This document shows positions 37,956 to 50,762 of a stretch of DNA of 64,000 nucleotides, in pieces. The notes under the pieces are model-generated. The model was not told where the DNA came from. It did no database searches and worked only from the letters and a program-made list of their open reading frames with translations. The translations under genes and the position numbers were made by a program. How positions within the stretch are numbered: the first letter of the stretch is position 1; each line of letters starts with the position of its first letter. Origin of the DNA: Mactromeris polynyma (Eukaryota > Mollusca > Bivalvia > Venerida > Mactridae). The DNA lies in NCBI GenBank assembly GCA_032209605.1, contig JASFXZ010000038.1:1984001-2048000 (forward strand). The letters run 5' to 3'.

Positions 37956-38189
37956 ATATAACCATACAAATATAGACAAGTTACATGTCCGACCACCTAT
38001 ACAAGCATACCACAACCTCACTCATATGCACAAAAACAAAATTAAAAAAGTTTCATACAAACAAGCTGCATATACAATTATACCGGTATGCAAAACAAAC
38101 AATACTTCATACAATTAAATTGCATAAAATTTACATACACAATCCTATGTACGGAAATCTATTCACACTTTAAAGTGGGTTTCCATTAC

Positions 38190-38400
38190 AAGTCTATCTT
38201 TCATAGCGAGATAAATTTCCACCATTTTTAAATACTAATACTTTAGATCTGTTAATATTTACAGAAAATTTCCAATCACTACAATATTTAGATAAATATT
38301 AAGATGTTTTTGTAGACCACTAACTGTATCAGCAGTAAAAGAAACACCATCAGCAAAAAGTAATAGCAGAATTTGTACTATAGAAGGAGTTAACTGTATA
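38190..38400 (-). pseudogene. Decayed LINE reverse transcriptase fragment
   Basis: The minus strand reads LLLFADGVSFTADTVSGLQ. This aligns in order with LLYADDIVIFSESAAGLQ of the LINE at 54281-56428, including the aromatic-Ala-Asp-Asp box, here with Asp to Gly. Frameshifts follow, and the next conserved stretch resumes in another frame. It is a fossil fragment of a related but distinct LINE. Confidence 0.65.
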
Positions 38401-38709
38401 GCAATAATGCAAGTTGCAAGAGCGTCATATACAATACTATAATTTTTATTTTAAGTCAGCAAGACATTATAACAATTAACATAAGCTCAGATATAGAGCT
38501 TTTACAACCGACTACATAGTAACATCTAGTATAAAGAAAACATAGCATAAAACAGCTGCAACTAAAGATATAAGCAATAAATTAAATAAATGTTAAATAA
38601 CTAGCATTACTAAAACAGTAAGGACTGGTAAATACACTGATAAGTCAAAAGATAAAAAGATACATAGCACACATAAAACTAGGATATGCATACATAACAT
38701 AAATTAAAT

Positions 38710-39370
38710 TTGACTCGAAAACACCGTTGAAATATATTTAGAAAATCAGGTCCCATCTGTCAAAATCCTACTTTCGTTCTGATGACTAAAATCATCTTTA
38801 AAACACATCAATGTATACAGCGAACAAAAGGTCTTCTTGTTAAATGAAATGCAAGCCGGGTGGTTTGAAGCTACCACATTGCCGTCTGAGATGGTAGTAA
38901 AATGTGATGACGCTTTAAGAGTTTCAACTGAGAAACACACGAAGTATGAGACGACTTCCTTAGAATTCTTCAATGCATTTTGCTGTACTTCTAGATCTTA
39001 ATCTACGCGAATAAGCTGCTTATATTCTCTTTGATATTTATTTTTTATTAATTAACAGGACTGAATTTAGATATTGTCATTCATACAAAGTTTATCTAGA
39101 TTTCTGACTTATTAACTTAATGCCTTGGAAACATTATCAATGTACTTGACTCAGCACTCGGTTTCATGTGTTCCATAATTTTCTCTAAACAGAAATATTG
39201 ATTATTATTTTAGGTCCATTAAACAGTTTTCAAAATAGTGTGATGCTGATTGCTTACCATTACTATGTCTCCTTCTATTGTCGGCGGGTGATTACAAGCA
39301 AATCGTAAGCTTTTAAGACATTCAAATTTGTAATGATTAATCAATTACCAATTAATGAAATAATTATTGA
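38710..39370. repeat. Dispersed block shared with 52065-52290 and 56535-56960
   Basis: Landmarks TTTGACTCGAAAACACCG and GCCGTCTGAGATGGTAG recur in the same order at 52068 and 56696. The following 39170-39370 part matches the B5 upstream region (46320-46545). It is a mosaic of duplicated pieces without a coding region. Confidence 0.6.
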
Positions 39371-39376
39371 TCTATG

Positions 39377-39770
39377 AAGTGCTGAGATTGAAATGTGAAC
39401 TATTGAGGGCGGAGATTGAAATGTGAACTATGAAATGCGGAGATTGAAATGTGAACTATGAAGTGCGGAAATTGAAATATGAACTATGAAGTGCGGAGAT
39501 TGAAATATGAACTATTAAGTGCGGAGATTGAAATGTGAACTGTGAAGTGCGGAGATTGAAATGTGAACTATGTTGTGCGAAATGCGAAAATTGAAATGTG
39601 AACTATAAAGGGCGAAGTGCGGAGATTGAAATGTGAACTATGAAGTTCGAAGAGTGAAATGTGAACTATGAAGTGCGGAGATTGAAATATGAACTGTGAA
39701 GTTCGAAGATTGAAATGTGAACTATGAAATGTGACCTGTGTAGTGTTGAACCTTGAACTATGAGTACCAA
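39377..39770 (-). repeat. 28-bp minisatellite 3' of B4, inverted orientation
   Basis: About 14 units containing GATTGAAATGTGAACTATG are the reverse complement of the array 3' of B3, in the position predicted by the inverted duplication. The array is much shorter than at B3. Confidence 0.9.
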
Positions 39771-40722
39771 CTATGTAATCCGAAGTACGAGATGTGAACA
39801 CTGGAGTATGCACTGGAAATTGTGTAGTATGATATACAAAGTGTAATACGTACGCTATGAAATGTCGACACCGTTCCGGAAGTCAGAGCATGCCAAATAA
39901 GAAGTTTGAATTCAGAATTTTAAAGTGTGAAAATGACGTCTGAACTATGAACCATTTAATAGAAATGTCTCCATTAGTCCTCCCTAGTAATGTTTGCAAC
40001 ATAAAAATTCGGAAGAACATCTATTTTCTGAGTTCCATATGTTTCTTCGATATCCTGATTTGGAATTTAGGAAATAAAACCCATTCACTGCCATCAACTG
40101 TCCATATTATGTTCAAACCGGTTAAATCATTCTTAAGGGAAGACAGATGCGATCTATCATTGTAATTATCTAAAATAACGGGCATTTCTGCTCTATAAGC
40201 TGGAAAAAAAGTTGATATCCCTAAACTATTGCAATTATATACGAGTAAACGTGTGTTTCAGAGCAATATTACATACTTAATAAACGGCTATGGCGTGCTT
40301 TAAGTGGTTGCTGGCACGACAAACCTAAGTTGGCCAGTACCTCTCCTGTAGTTAGCCAATATTGCCGTGAAACAAACCACCCATTTACAATGATATAATT
40401 ACTGATGGTTATTCCATTGCTACTGAGTTTTGTTTTATTCCCCTTCCAATTCTTTTCCGATCAACAATTCCCTTCTGTTCGTCACTTTTTACACTCCTTA
40501 CTCATATTCGCGTGCTCATTTCGTACCATAGGGACCTAGGGATTCTTAATTGGGCACCCCATCGACTGCTCCATCTCACGTGTTCAAATGAAAATAATAC
40601 AGACTTTTTTTTCAAAGTTTATTTTGTCTATCGATTACATGAATACTACTTAATTTCTAGCTCATGTTGAAAGGGTCCGGGTCTGGTTGCCATATTAGGT
40701 AATTGTTGCTATGGAAACGTGT

Positions 40723-42486
40723 TTATACGTCACAAGTTGGGTTGTTTTCCCATTCGGCGACCCCAGGGGGAACTCCGGTGAATTCAACATTCTCAGCACA
40801 CTGAAAATAGAAAATCAAAAGACTAAGTATACAGTGAAATCTCTATAATAAGACCATCAGTGTTTTTTAGAAATTCAATCTTAGTTGTGTAATGGTATAG
40901 TAATCGATTTTAAATATGAGGAAAAATAAAATCTGGTCCATAATAAATTGATAATACGGTCTTACAAATGAGAGGCTCTTAATTTCGAGCTCGTCATTAA
41001 TTGTATATCAAAGTATTTACTTGATATTGAAGCTGATTGTAAATTTACAACTTTACCATTTATGCCCCCACCATTCGATGAACGGCCAAGGGATATTAAG
41101 TGTAACCCTGCCACTTCTTGCGTCCGTCCGTGTGAACATTGGTTTCCGATCTATTACTCTTAAAATGATAGATGTATTTAATTCATATTGGACACATTTT
41201 CATAGGATAATAAAATACCGGTCAAGTGCGATTTCGGTTACATTCCACTAATGTGTGGAGGTGTTCCCTTTCGACTTAAAAGCCCGTAGCGGGGGCATCC
41301 GTGTCCTATGAAAACATCGAATTTTAAACAAGTGAACCATTGTAAAACAGTAACCGATCATATTCATTTTAATATGGATACAAATACTTACTTGAAGAGG
41401 CATTCCACGCTCGTCAGGGGTGGTTCCGCATTTACATTTTCTGCCGTAAAGTTCAGCGTTGCTACCAGCGGCCATGAATTTGTCAAACAACATGCAACCT
41501 GTGAACAGATATAGAAGTTTATTTCCAGAATGCCTTGGACCTTGGACCATATGGCTCATGAAGGATATAGAAGCACACAATTATTTTAGTCAGTATTATA
41601 CTCCGTCCGATATGTATTTTCCAAATTATGTTTATCCTTGAACATGATCTTATCAAACATTGTAAATGAAAAACTTCAAATAATATGCAAAAGTTACATA
41701 CCCTCTGTACATGTGCCATCGTTACAGATACTTCCGCATGGGCAGTCCCTGAAAAACACAATACGAGTCATATACAGTCAAGTACAGTGCGGCTGTTGTT
41801 GCGAGGTTGTTGGCCGAAAGGGCTTCATTTGATTGTTATTCTAACGAATGGAAAATGAATAATGTTGAGAGGAGGATGTGTTGCATGAAAATCATGACTT
41901 TATTCAGCCACGAGACAGGAGAGTGTCAAGCGAACATTGCGGCGGATTTGATTTATTTGTCCCCAAGTACACATAAAATACTCTCTAGATAACAAAAAGA
42001 GTTTACGTCAGTATTACTGGTCTAAAACACACAACTTGAAATTTTACGAAAATATGTATCTTTATTAATTAATAGCATGGAGCTGATACTTGGCAATTGT
42101 GGGGATATTTTTGTACATATATCACAAGGCAGTGAGAATGACAGTATGGATTATTAAATAAATTACAATTTTCAAAATTGTGTTAATTGATATCATATTG
42201 TTTTAACATTAAGAATAATGACACAATTTGGACTTAAGAAATATCAGGAATTAGCCAGCTCTTACTTTGCTTCTTCGCAACTATCGTCGTCATCGTCATC
42301 GTCATCTTCAGCTGGGGCGTCCTCTGAGGTAGTAACAGGAGCGGCTTCCTCGACAGCTGGGGCGGCTGCTTCCGCGGCCGGGGCTGTTTCCGCGGCCGGG
42401 GCTACTTCCGCGGCCGGGGCTGCTTTTTGTGCAACAGAGAAAACAACAGCGACAACCATGAAAAGTGCGAGTACTAAACGAGCCAT
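40723..42486 (-). CDS. B4: secreted 10-cysteine protein with acidic segment
   Basis: Coding exons 42486-42266, 41748-41702, 41498-41392 and 40800-40723 give 453 nt and 150 aa, the longest of the family. The acceptor before the coding start is at 42499-42501. The signal peptide (about 1-19) differs slightly from other B copies (AVVFSVA). The Ala/Glu/Pro segment is longer because of an extra five-residue-type repeat, and the Asp run is eight. All ten cysteines are kept. No SINE is present in intron 2. Polyadenylation signal TTTATT is at 40618-40623 (plus reading); the TATA box is at 42897-42903. Exon 3 groups with B3. The gene faces B3 across the minisatellite region and is head to head with B5. 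It looks functional; the role is unknown. Confidence 0.84.
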
Positions 42487-42896
42487 TTTAAATTCGAGCT
42501 GAAAGTAAAATTTGAGGATAATTATATATTAAACAATGCGTTTTGTCACGAAATTAATTAAATAAGCAGTCTCAAAATTAAGGGTAATAAATGTCGATAT
42601 ACTATTAATTTAATACTAATTTACTATTGTGTTGATAAATAAATGTTATATTATATCAATATATATATAGTAAAATATCAAAATGAATGTAACTAATAAA
42701 TGTGATAAAGAATGTTTCATCACCAAACAAAGTAAATATCTCAACCGGCTTATCTTAATACAGCAACATACATATATGAAGACCAGTTATTTTATATTGA
42801 TCAGAGTGTAAAAATAGTCAACTTACTTTTGAGCGTTCCTTTGCGATCAATGGAATGGTAAGAGTTAATTTGCGCCGAATGAAAGTGTCCGTTCCC

Positions 42897-42903
42897 TTTT
42901 ATA
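42897..42903 (-). promoter_or_regulatory. TATA box of B4
   Basis: TATAAAA is read on the minus strand in the conserved GCTATAAAAGGGAACGG context. The non-coding exon (about 42872-42837) ends in a GTAAGT donor (42836-42831). A LINE fragment begins about 250 bp further upstream. Confidence 0.78.
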
Positions 42904-43150
42904 GCAAGCGCCCACTGCAACACGATACCATATGCCGTCCATCATAGAGGTCAAAGTGATCAACTCGGGCACGTTGGTAACATGTGGCAACCCCCAACCT
43001 TTGTTTGCTTGGTGCTGTAATTAATTTGAATCAAACAGTGATTTGATTTTTGGTCGTTTTGTGCATTGAACACACATACACTCAAATACAGTAGAACCTC
43101 AATAATAAGACCATTATCGGTACTAAAGAGAGATTGTCACATTTACGATT

Positions 43151-43945
43151 GATTGTTTATTTCGATATTGATAGCATGGAAACAATAATGACATAACAAT
43201 ACAGTATTGAAATTTAACAGCAAGGTTAAAAGATAATAAATGTCATGAAGTATGCATAAGTAATGAACCATGTCAGTTACATCAATATCAAGGATAACAC
43301 AAAAAGGGGAAGAAATCCCTTATTTCCATTGTGGTCCCCGGTAGTGATGTTCTGACATAGAGAGGCATGAAACATGATTTTAGTAAAAAATAAATATTTA
43401 AATTAAGATGCTAGTCATTATACAAAGCTTGTTATTTGCCATGTAAATTAATGTTTTAAAAAAAGATCCTTCACAGCACTTTTAAAAACACTAAGGTTGG
43501 ACAGATTCCTTATTTGAGATGGTAGTATATTCCATAGCTTGCAACCTAAAAGCAAAATGACTTCAGACCAAAGCCTTTGATCTTAGGCATCATAAAAGAC
43601 CCACTGTCACTAGACCTTGTTCTATATGAATGAACAGAATTTTGGGTTACATATAGTCAGGAGATTGGCCATCTTTAATTTTAAAAACATGACATAATAT
43701 TATTAGTTCCACCCTTTTCCAGATCGGTAACCAATTCAATGAAATAAAATGTTCATTGTCAATATGGGACCTATTTTCCAAATTGAGTACAAACCTAATT
43801 AATTTATTTTGGGTAACCTGTAGCTTGTTTTTCCAAAACTGAGATAAGCCATTAAACCAGAAAGAACATGCATAGTCAAAATGACACTGAATCAAAGCTA
43901 ATACCAAAAGTCTTTTAGTATGATCAGTAAGAATTTTGGGTTTCC
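43151..43945 (-). pseudogene. 5'-truncated LINE fragment inserted in a MITE upstream of B4
   Basis: The minus-strand ORF 43988-43647 includes LIQCHFDYACSFWFNGLS and LNWLPIWKRVELIILCHVF. This pattern is typical of the region after the polymerase domain in CR1/Jockey-like LINEs. Reading on past 43647 requires frame changes (SFMMPKIKGFGLKSF, then KLWNILPSQIRNLSN), so it is dead. It interrupts the MITE whose intact homologue is 22621-22836, giving an approximate empty site. The 3' end is near 43151 (GAAATAAACAATCA). Confidence 0.75.
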
Positions 43946-44099
43946 TATGATGTGGTTGCATTATCGAGTTAAATATAAAAAATATCATTTAAGAACAGGT
44001 CCATGAAAGTATGATCTTTTTAATTAATAATAATAACAACAGTAATAATAATTCTTTATATAAAGATGGACGTTCGATTAGGTGGTCTTTAAGTGAGGT

Positions 44100-46140
44100 A
44101 TCACTGTATATCCTGGTGAATATGCACCAGCATTGATGAGATAATATATAGGATATATGAAAAATGAATTAATCGGTAATTGATTATTCATTACCAATTT
44201 GAATGGCTATAACGATTTGCTTGTCATCACCCGCTGACAGAAGAAGGAGACATAGTAATGGTAAGCGTGCCTCACACTATTTTGAATCTGTTTTAGGGAA
44301 CGAAAATGATAATCAAAATTTGTTTTATAGAGAAAATTATGGGACACGTGAAACAGAAATCTGAGTTCTGAATTATGGATTTGATGCTTTTGTTGTTTTT
44401 GTTGTGCCGGATGTGTTTCAGGTAATACTCAGTATACAATATGTACCCTTAATACAGACAAAACATTATTGGGAGTATATATAGAGAACTTGAATCATAA
44501 CCCTACCAATAAGATTAAGTGAAGTGCTGTGATAAATGAAAGAGAGCACATAATAATAATATGGACATTTCTCGATACCACGTGGGCTAAACATGAACAT
44601 ATTGGTACCAACTGAAAGATAATTTTAATTTCTATCAAGTGGTTTATTTTTGTTATCTCTAGTGCATCTTGATGGGAATATTTGAGGTGTTTATCTCATG
44701 GTATCGAAAAATGTCCACATGCACACTTTCTTTTTTGACTCAGTATATTTTCTTTTCATGAGTCCTCAGACCTCTTTGTACTGAACATCTAAAAAAACAG
44801 GATTTTGGGTGCCCCAAAGACTTTTGTTGTCGTTATTGTTGTTGTTGTTGTGAGTTTAGAAATGTTAACAAATTGAAAAAGTAAAGTAAACAGTCATATT
44901 TGTTTGGAAACTATTTGTAAATTTAAATAAATGCATGACTTAAAACATCCGAAAATAACATATTTTTCTTGTATACATAGTTTAAACAAAATTAGAATAA
45001 AAATACCTTATCCCAGAATACATGTACATGTTATCATGCATTCTTAGTAACAATTGCATTTCTTGTGCATGATGCATTCATTTTCTTATTGTAACTGCAT
45101 CTTTACCATTGTATTAGTATTTTGTATATTATATACTCATGTTTCACATGAACTGATAAATGAAAGTAAACTGTTTCGACTTAGAACAATCTTACTGACA
45201 TTGTTATGTTTGGTCATAATAACTTCACCTAACAATATGTTCTAATAGTAATGTTATACCATTGAGATTGCACTTATACGAGTGTATACATGCATGTACT
45301 ACTAAACCATAATTAGCTTGTGTATGCTAGAAATAATTTTTACTGACATATTAAAGTTAAAACCAATGTTAAAATGTTCGAAATAAACCCGAGTATTGCA
45401 CCGACTACATAAAAAACACAGCATAAAATCTATCCTTTAAATAAAGAAATCTCCTCCACTGTGAGAAAAATGTACGGTCGGAACTTAAATTAAGGAAGCT
45501 ACATATTTGAAAGCCCGACTTGAAAGAATATTTTTGTATTTTGAATATTAGTTCAATGTAGTATATCTTTGACAAATAATTAATCCGTAAAGTATTAGTA
45601 TAGATTAATAAGAACCTCGGGCTAACTGAATGTTGGTTAGAAGCGACAAATTCATTACATTACATTAAATCTACTCCGAATACATACGTACGTGCAATGT
45701 CAAACACATCTGCGGTCCTAGCTGTCAACACCAACAGAGAGTTTGTCATATTTGAAAATTTCATACTTTTGTCGATGAATTTGGAAACAGATTGTGAACT
45801 TAACGCATGATGGGCAATAAGTTATGTGCATGGGATCTTCGTTTAACGTAAAACAGAGCCCGCTGTTTTTGGACAATTTATACACAAAATAGTAATAAAT
45901 GGTATTTATTGAATACTTACTAGACTCGAAAAGTGTCCATATCATTCTATGCTGGACTCAGCATAACTATTACAAACGGCAACACTTCACTAAATCTTAT
46001 AGGTACGGTTACGGTTCAAGTACTCTGTACTTCCTCCCAATAATGTTTTATCTGTATTATTAAAGTCAACAGTGTTCACTGAGTAATACCGGAAATACAC
46101 CCCGGACTACAGAAAACAACAAAAGGAACAACTCCATAAT
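44100..46140. other. Head-to-head spacer between B4 and B5
   Basis: This is an inverted copy of much of 20670-22600. It contains no supported gene. The mirrored ORF pairs in the two spacers simply reflect the duplication. Confidence 0.6.
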
Positions 46141-46142
46141 AC

Positions 46143-46316
46143 CAGTCGGACCTCGTTAATTCGACAAACTTTTATCTGAAGACTTGATATAATTCGAATA
46201 AATATTAGGTCCCGATGTATATAAGGCACACCGAATTAAAATGGGTTATTCGAAATTATGTATTATTCGAAGTGAAATTTCGATTCAGATGAATTCGAAC
46301 GAACGAGATGCGACTG
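46143..46316. mobile_element. CAGTCGG MITE upstream of B5
   Basis: The ends are CAGTCGGACCTCGTTAATTC and GAACGAGATGCGACTG followed by TA. It is the inverted duplicate of 20487-20661. Confidence 0.7.
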
Positions 46317-46705
46317 TACTTGACTCAGAACTCTGTTTCATGTGTCCCATAATTTTCTCTATAACAGAAATATTGATTATTATTTATAGTTCCCTTAAAC
46401 AGTTTTCAAAATTGTGTGACGCTGATCGCTTACCATTACTATGTCTCCTTCTATTGTCGGCGGTTGATTACAAGCAAATCGTAAGCTTTTAAGACATTCA
46501 AATTTGTAATGATTAATCAATTACCAATTAATGAAGTAATTATAGACAGCTTATTCCGAAATATTAAGCAAACTGCCCATAATTTCACATAAACAATGCA
46601 AATATATATACAAAAATAACGAAATATTATATATTGGTCAATGGTCATTTGATATATCATATCTATTATCTGGACAACAATGGGGCATAATCAATAGGAT
46701 AAATA

Positions 46706-46862
46706 CACTGATACCTCAATTAAAGACCACATAAATAACAAGACCATACGTTCATGGATCTGTTTTAAATTTTGTTTCCATATTTGAACTCGAGTATCCG
46801 ACCACATAATAACTAAGACAATCTCTCCTCATGATAATGGTCTTATTATTGAGGTTTTACAG
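46706..46862. mobile_element. MITE upstream of B5 (inverted copy of 19941-20097)
   Basis: It begins CACTGATACCTCAATTAAAG after TA and ends TATTGAGGTTTTACAG followed by TA. It has the same interior as the B2 upstream copy. Confidence 0.68.
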
Positions 46863-47095
46863 TACTTCAGTGTGTGTGTGCTCAAAATCACTGTTCAATT
46901 CAACAAAAGTACAGCACCAGGCATAATTGTTCAACAACTTCCAACAAATTTCATAACACGGTTGCCACGTAACAAACCATTAATAACCACGCAAACAAAC
47001 ATTCGTTGTTGCCACATGTTACCTGCGTGCCAGAGCTGACAACTTTGACCTCTATGATGGACGGCATATGGTATCTGGATGCAGTGGGCGTTTGC

Positions 47096-47102
47096 TATAA
47101 AA
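47096..47102 (+). promoter_or_regulatory. TATA box of B5
   Basis: TATAAAA lies within GCTATAAAAGGGAACGG. The non-coding exon (about 47127-47171) ends at a good GTAAGT donor (47172-47177). The block GACCTCTATGATGGACGGC upstream is shared by B2-B5. Confidence 0.8.
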
Positions 47103-47554
47103 GGGAACGGACACTTTCATTCGGCGCAATTAACTCTTACCATTCCATTGATCGCAAAGGAACGCTCAAAAGTAAGTTGTTTTTTTTACACTCTGATCAA
47201 CATAAAATAACTGGTCTTCATATATGTATGTTGTTGTAATAAGATAAGACGGGGGAGATATTTGCTTTGTTTGGTGATGAAAAATTCTTTATCACATTTA
47301 ATAGTTACATTCATGTTAATATTTTATATCATATCGCAATATAAATTTATTTATCAACTCAATAGTAAATTATATAAAAAAATCTTGATTTATCAAACCC
47401 GTTCAAAGTGATTTTGCGAGTTGCCTACACCACGTAAAGGACTATATAGACATTTATTACCCTAAATTTTGAGACTGCTTAATTAATAATTTCGTGACAA
47501 AACGCATTGTTTGACATAATTATCCTCAAATTTTACTTTCAGCTCGAATTTGAA

Positions 47555-49423
47555 ATGGCTCGTTTAGTACTCGCACTTTTCATGGTTGTCGCTGTTGCTT
47601 TCGTTGTGGCACAAGAAGCAGCCCCGGCCGCGGAAGCAGCCCCGGCCGCGGAAGCAGCCGCCCCAGCTGTCGAGGAAGCCGCTCCTGTTACTACCTCAGA
47701 GGAAGCCCCAGCTGAAGATGACGATGACGATGACGACGATAGTTGCGAAGAAGCAAAGTAAGAGCTGGCTAATTCCTGATATTTCTTAAGTCCAAATTGT
47801 GTCATTATTCTTAATGTTAAAACAATATAATATCAATTAACACAATTTTGAATATTGCTATTTATTTAATAATCCGTACTGTCATTCTCACTGCCATGTG
47901 ATATCTGTATAAAAATATCCCCACATTTGCCTCGTATCCGCTACCTGCTATTAATCAATAAAGATACATATTTTCGTAAATTTTCAAGTTGTGAGTTTTA
48001 AACCAGTAATACTGACGTAAACTATTTTTGTTATCTAGGAAGTATTTTATGTGTAATTGGCGACAACTAAATCAAATCCACCGCAAAGTTCGCTTTACAC
48101 TCTCCTGTCGCATGGCTGAACTGCAGTCATGATTTTCATGATTGCAGTTCAACATCACCGGAGTGGCGCCCCTTCTCTAGGGCAATATATCCTCCTCAAA
48201 ACATTATTCATTTTCCATTCGTTAGAATAACAATCAAATGAAGCCCTTTCGGCCAACAACCTCGCAACAACAGCCGCACTGTACTTGACTGTATATGACT
48301 CGTATTGTGTTTTTCAGGGACTGCCCATGCGGAAGTATCTGTAACGATGGCACATGTACAGAGGGTATGTAACTTTTGCATAATATTTGAAGTTAGACAG
48401 GTTTTCATTTACAATGTTTGATAAGATAATGTTCAAGGATGAACTCAATTTGGAAAATACATATCGGACGGAGTATAATATTGACTAAAATAATTGTGTG
48501 CTTCTATATCCTTCATGAGCCATATGGTCCAAGGTCCAAGGCATTCTGGAAATAAACTTCTATATCTGTTCACAGGTTGCATGTTGTTTGACAAATTCAT
48601 GGCCGCTGGTAGCGAAGCTGAACATTACGGCAGAAAATGTAAATGCGGAACCACCCCTGACGAGCGTGGAATGCCTCTTCAAGTAAGTATTTTTTATATC
48701 CATATTAAAATGAATATGATCGGTTACTGTTTTACAATGGTTCACTTGTTTAAAATTCGATGTTTTCATAGGACACGGATGCCCCCGCTACGGGCTTTTA
48801 AGTCGAAAGGGGACATCTCCACACATTAGTGGAATGTAACCGAAATCGCTCTTTACCAATTTTTTAATATCCTATGAAAATTTGCCCAATACGAATTAAA
48901 TACATCTATCGTTTTAAGAGAAATTGATCGGAAACTAATGTTCACATGGACGGACTCAAATAAGGGACAGGGAAACACTGAATGTCCCTTGGCCGTTCAT
49001 CGAATGGTGGGGGCATAAATTGTATAGTTGTAAATTTACAATCAGCCTCAATATCAAGTAAATACTTTGAGGTACATGTGTACAAGTCCAAATAATTTTG
49101 TCCAATTCATTAAATTAGAAGCGGAAATCGTTTCAAGAAACTCACTTAATGACGAGCTCGAAATTAAGAGCCTCTCATTAGTAAGACCGTATTATCAATT
49201 TATTATGGACCAGATTTTATTTTTCCTCATATTTAAAATCGATTACTATACCATTACACAACTAAGATTGAATTTCTAAAAAACACTGATGGTCTCATTA
49301 TAGAGATTTCACTGTATACTTAGTCTTTTGATTTTCTATTTTCAGTGTGCTGAGAATGTTGAATTCACCGGAGTTCCCCCTGGGGTCGCCGAATGGGAAA
49401 ACAACCCAACTTGTGACGTATAA
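47555..49423 (+). CDS. B5: secreted 10-cysteine protein with Ala-rich and poly-Asp segment
   Basis: Exons 47555-47757, 48318-48364, 48576-48682 and 49346-49423 give 435 nt and 144 aa. The acceptor CAG at 47540-47542 sits just before the start codon, so the longer upstream in-frame Met is excluded. Residues 1-19 form a signal peptide; 21-54 are Ala/Glu/Pro-rich; 55-62 are eight Asp. Cysteines are at 64, 70, 72, 76, 81, 85, 105, 107, 120 and 142, matching A1 spacing to within 1-2 residues. AATAAA is at 49523-49528. This is the cleanest B copy: promoter, all introns and frame are intact and there is no insertion in the gene. It is closest to B2. The function is unknown; secretion is inferred from the signal peptide. 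Confidence 0.86.
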
Positions 49424-50278
49424 ACACGTTTCCATAGCAACAATTACCTTATATGGCAACCAGACCCGGACCCTTTCAACATGAGCTAGAAATTAAGTAG
49501 TATTCATGTAATCGATAGACAAAATAAACTTTGAAAAAAAAGTCTGTATTATTTTCATTTGAACACGTGAGATGGAGCAGTCGATGGGGTGCCCAATTAA
49601 GAATCCCTAGGTCCCTATGGTACGAAATGAGCACGCGAATATGAGTAAGGAGTGTAAAATAAGACTAACTGAAGGGAATTGTTGATCGGAAAAGAACTGG
49701 AAGGGGAATAAAACAAAACTCAGTAGCAATGGAATAACCATCAGTAATTATATCATTGTAAATGGGTGGTATGTTTCACGGCAATATTGGCTTACTTTAG
49801 GAGAGGTACTGGCCAACTTAGGTTTGTCGTGCCAACAACCACTTAAAGCACGCAATAGCCGTTTATTAAGTATGTAATATTGCTCTGAAACACACGTTTA
49901 CTCGTATATAATTGCAGTAGTTTAGGGATATCAACTTTTTTTCCAGCTTATAGAGCAGAAATGGGCGTAATTTTAGATAATTACAATAATAGATCGCATC
50001 TATCTTCCCTTAAAAATGATTTAACCGTTTTGAATATAATATGGACAGTTGATTGATCAGGATAATGAAGAAACATATGGAACTCAGAAAATAGATGTTC
50101 TTCCGTATTACATGTTGCAAAACATTACTAGGGAGGACTTATGGAGACATTTCTATTAAATGGTTCATAGTTCAGACGTTATTTTCACACTTTAAAGTTC
50201 TAAATTCAAACTTCTTATTTGGCATGCTCTGACTTCTGGAGCGGTGGTGACATTTCATAGCGCACATATTACACTTTG

Positions 50279-50386
50279 TTTGTTTGTTTGTTTCTTTGTT
50301 TCTTTGTTTCTTTGTTTCTTTGTTTCTTTGTTTCTTTGTTTCTTTGTTTCTTTGTTTCTTTGTTTCTTTGTTTCTTTGTTTCTTTG

Positions 50387-50477
<91 letters not shown>

Positions 50478-50490
50478 GTTTCTTTGTTTC

Positions 50491-50525
<35 letters not shown>

Positions 50526-50762
50526 GTTTCTTTGTTTCTTTGTTTCTTTGTTTCTTTGTTTCTTTGTTTCTTTGTTTCTTTGTTTCTTTGTTTCTTTGTT
50601 TCTTTGTTTCTTTGTTTCTTTGTTTCTTTGTTTCTTTGTTTCTTTGTTTCTTTGTTTCTTTGTTTCTTTGTTTCTTTGTTTCTTTGTTTCTTTGTTTCTT
50701 TGTTTCTTTGTTTCTTTGTTTCTTTGTTTCTTTGTTTCTTTGTTTCTTTGTTTCTTTGTTTC
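50279..50762. repeat. TTTC/TTTG microsatellite, about 480 bp
   Basis: Uninterrupted alternation of TTTC and TTTG tetramers occurs, with a purer TTTC core around 50397-50530. It is continuous with the 3' end of the SINE, so it is the expanded SINE tail. Long ORFs across it on both strands (KETKKQRN or LFLCFFVS repeats) are artefacts of the simple repeat. Confidence 0.95.

Noticed and set aside
43647..43988. Host gene of 113 codons upstream of B4
   Set aside because: The sequence pattern is that of a LINE C-terminal region, it needs frameshifts to continue, and it interrupts a MITE.
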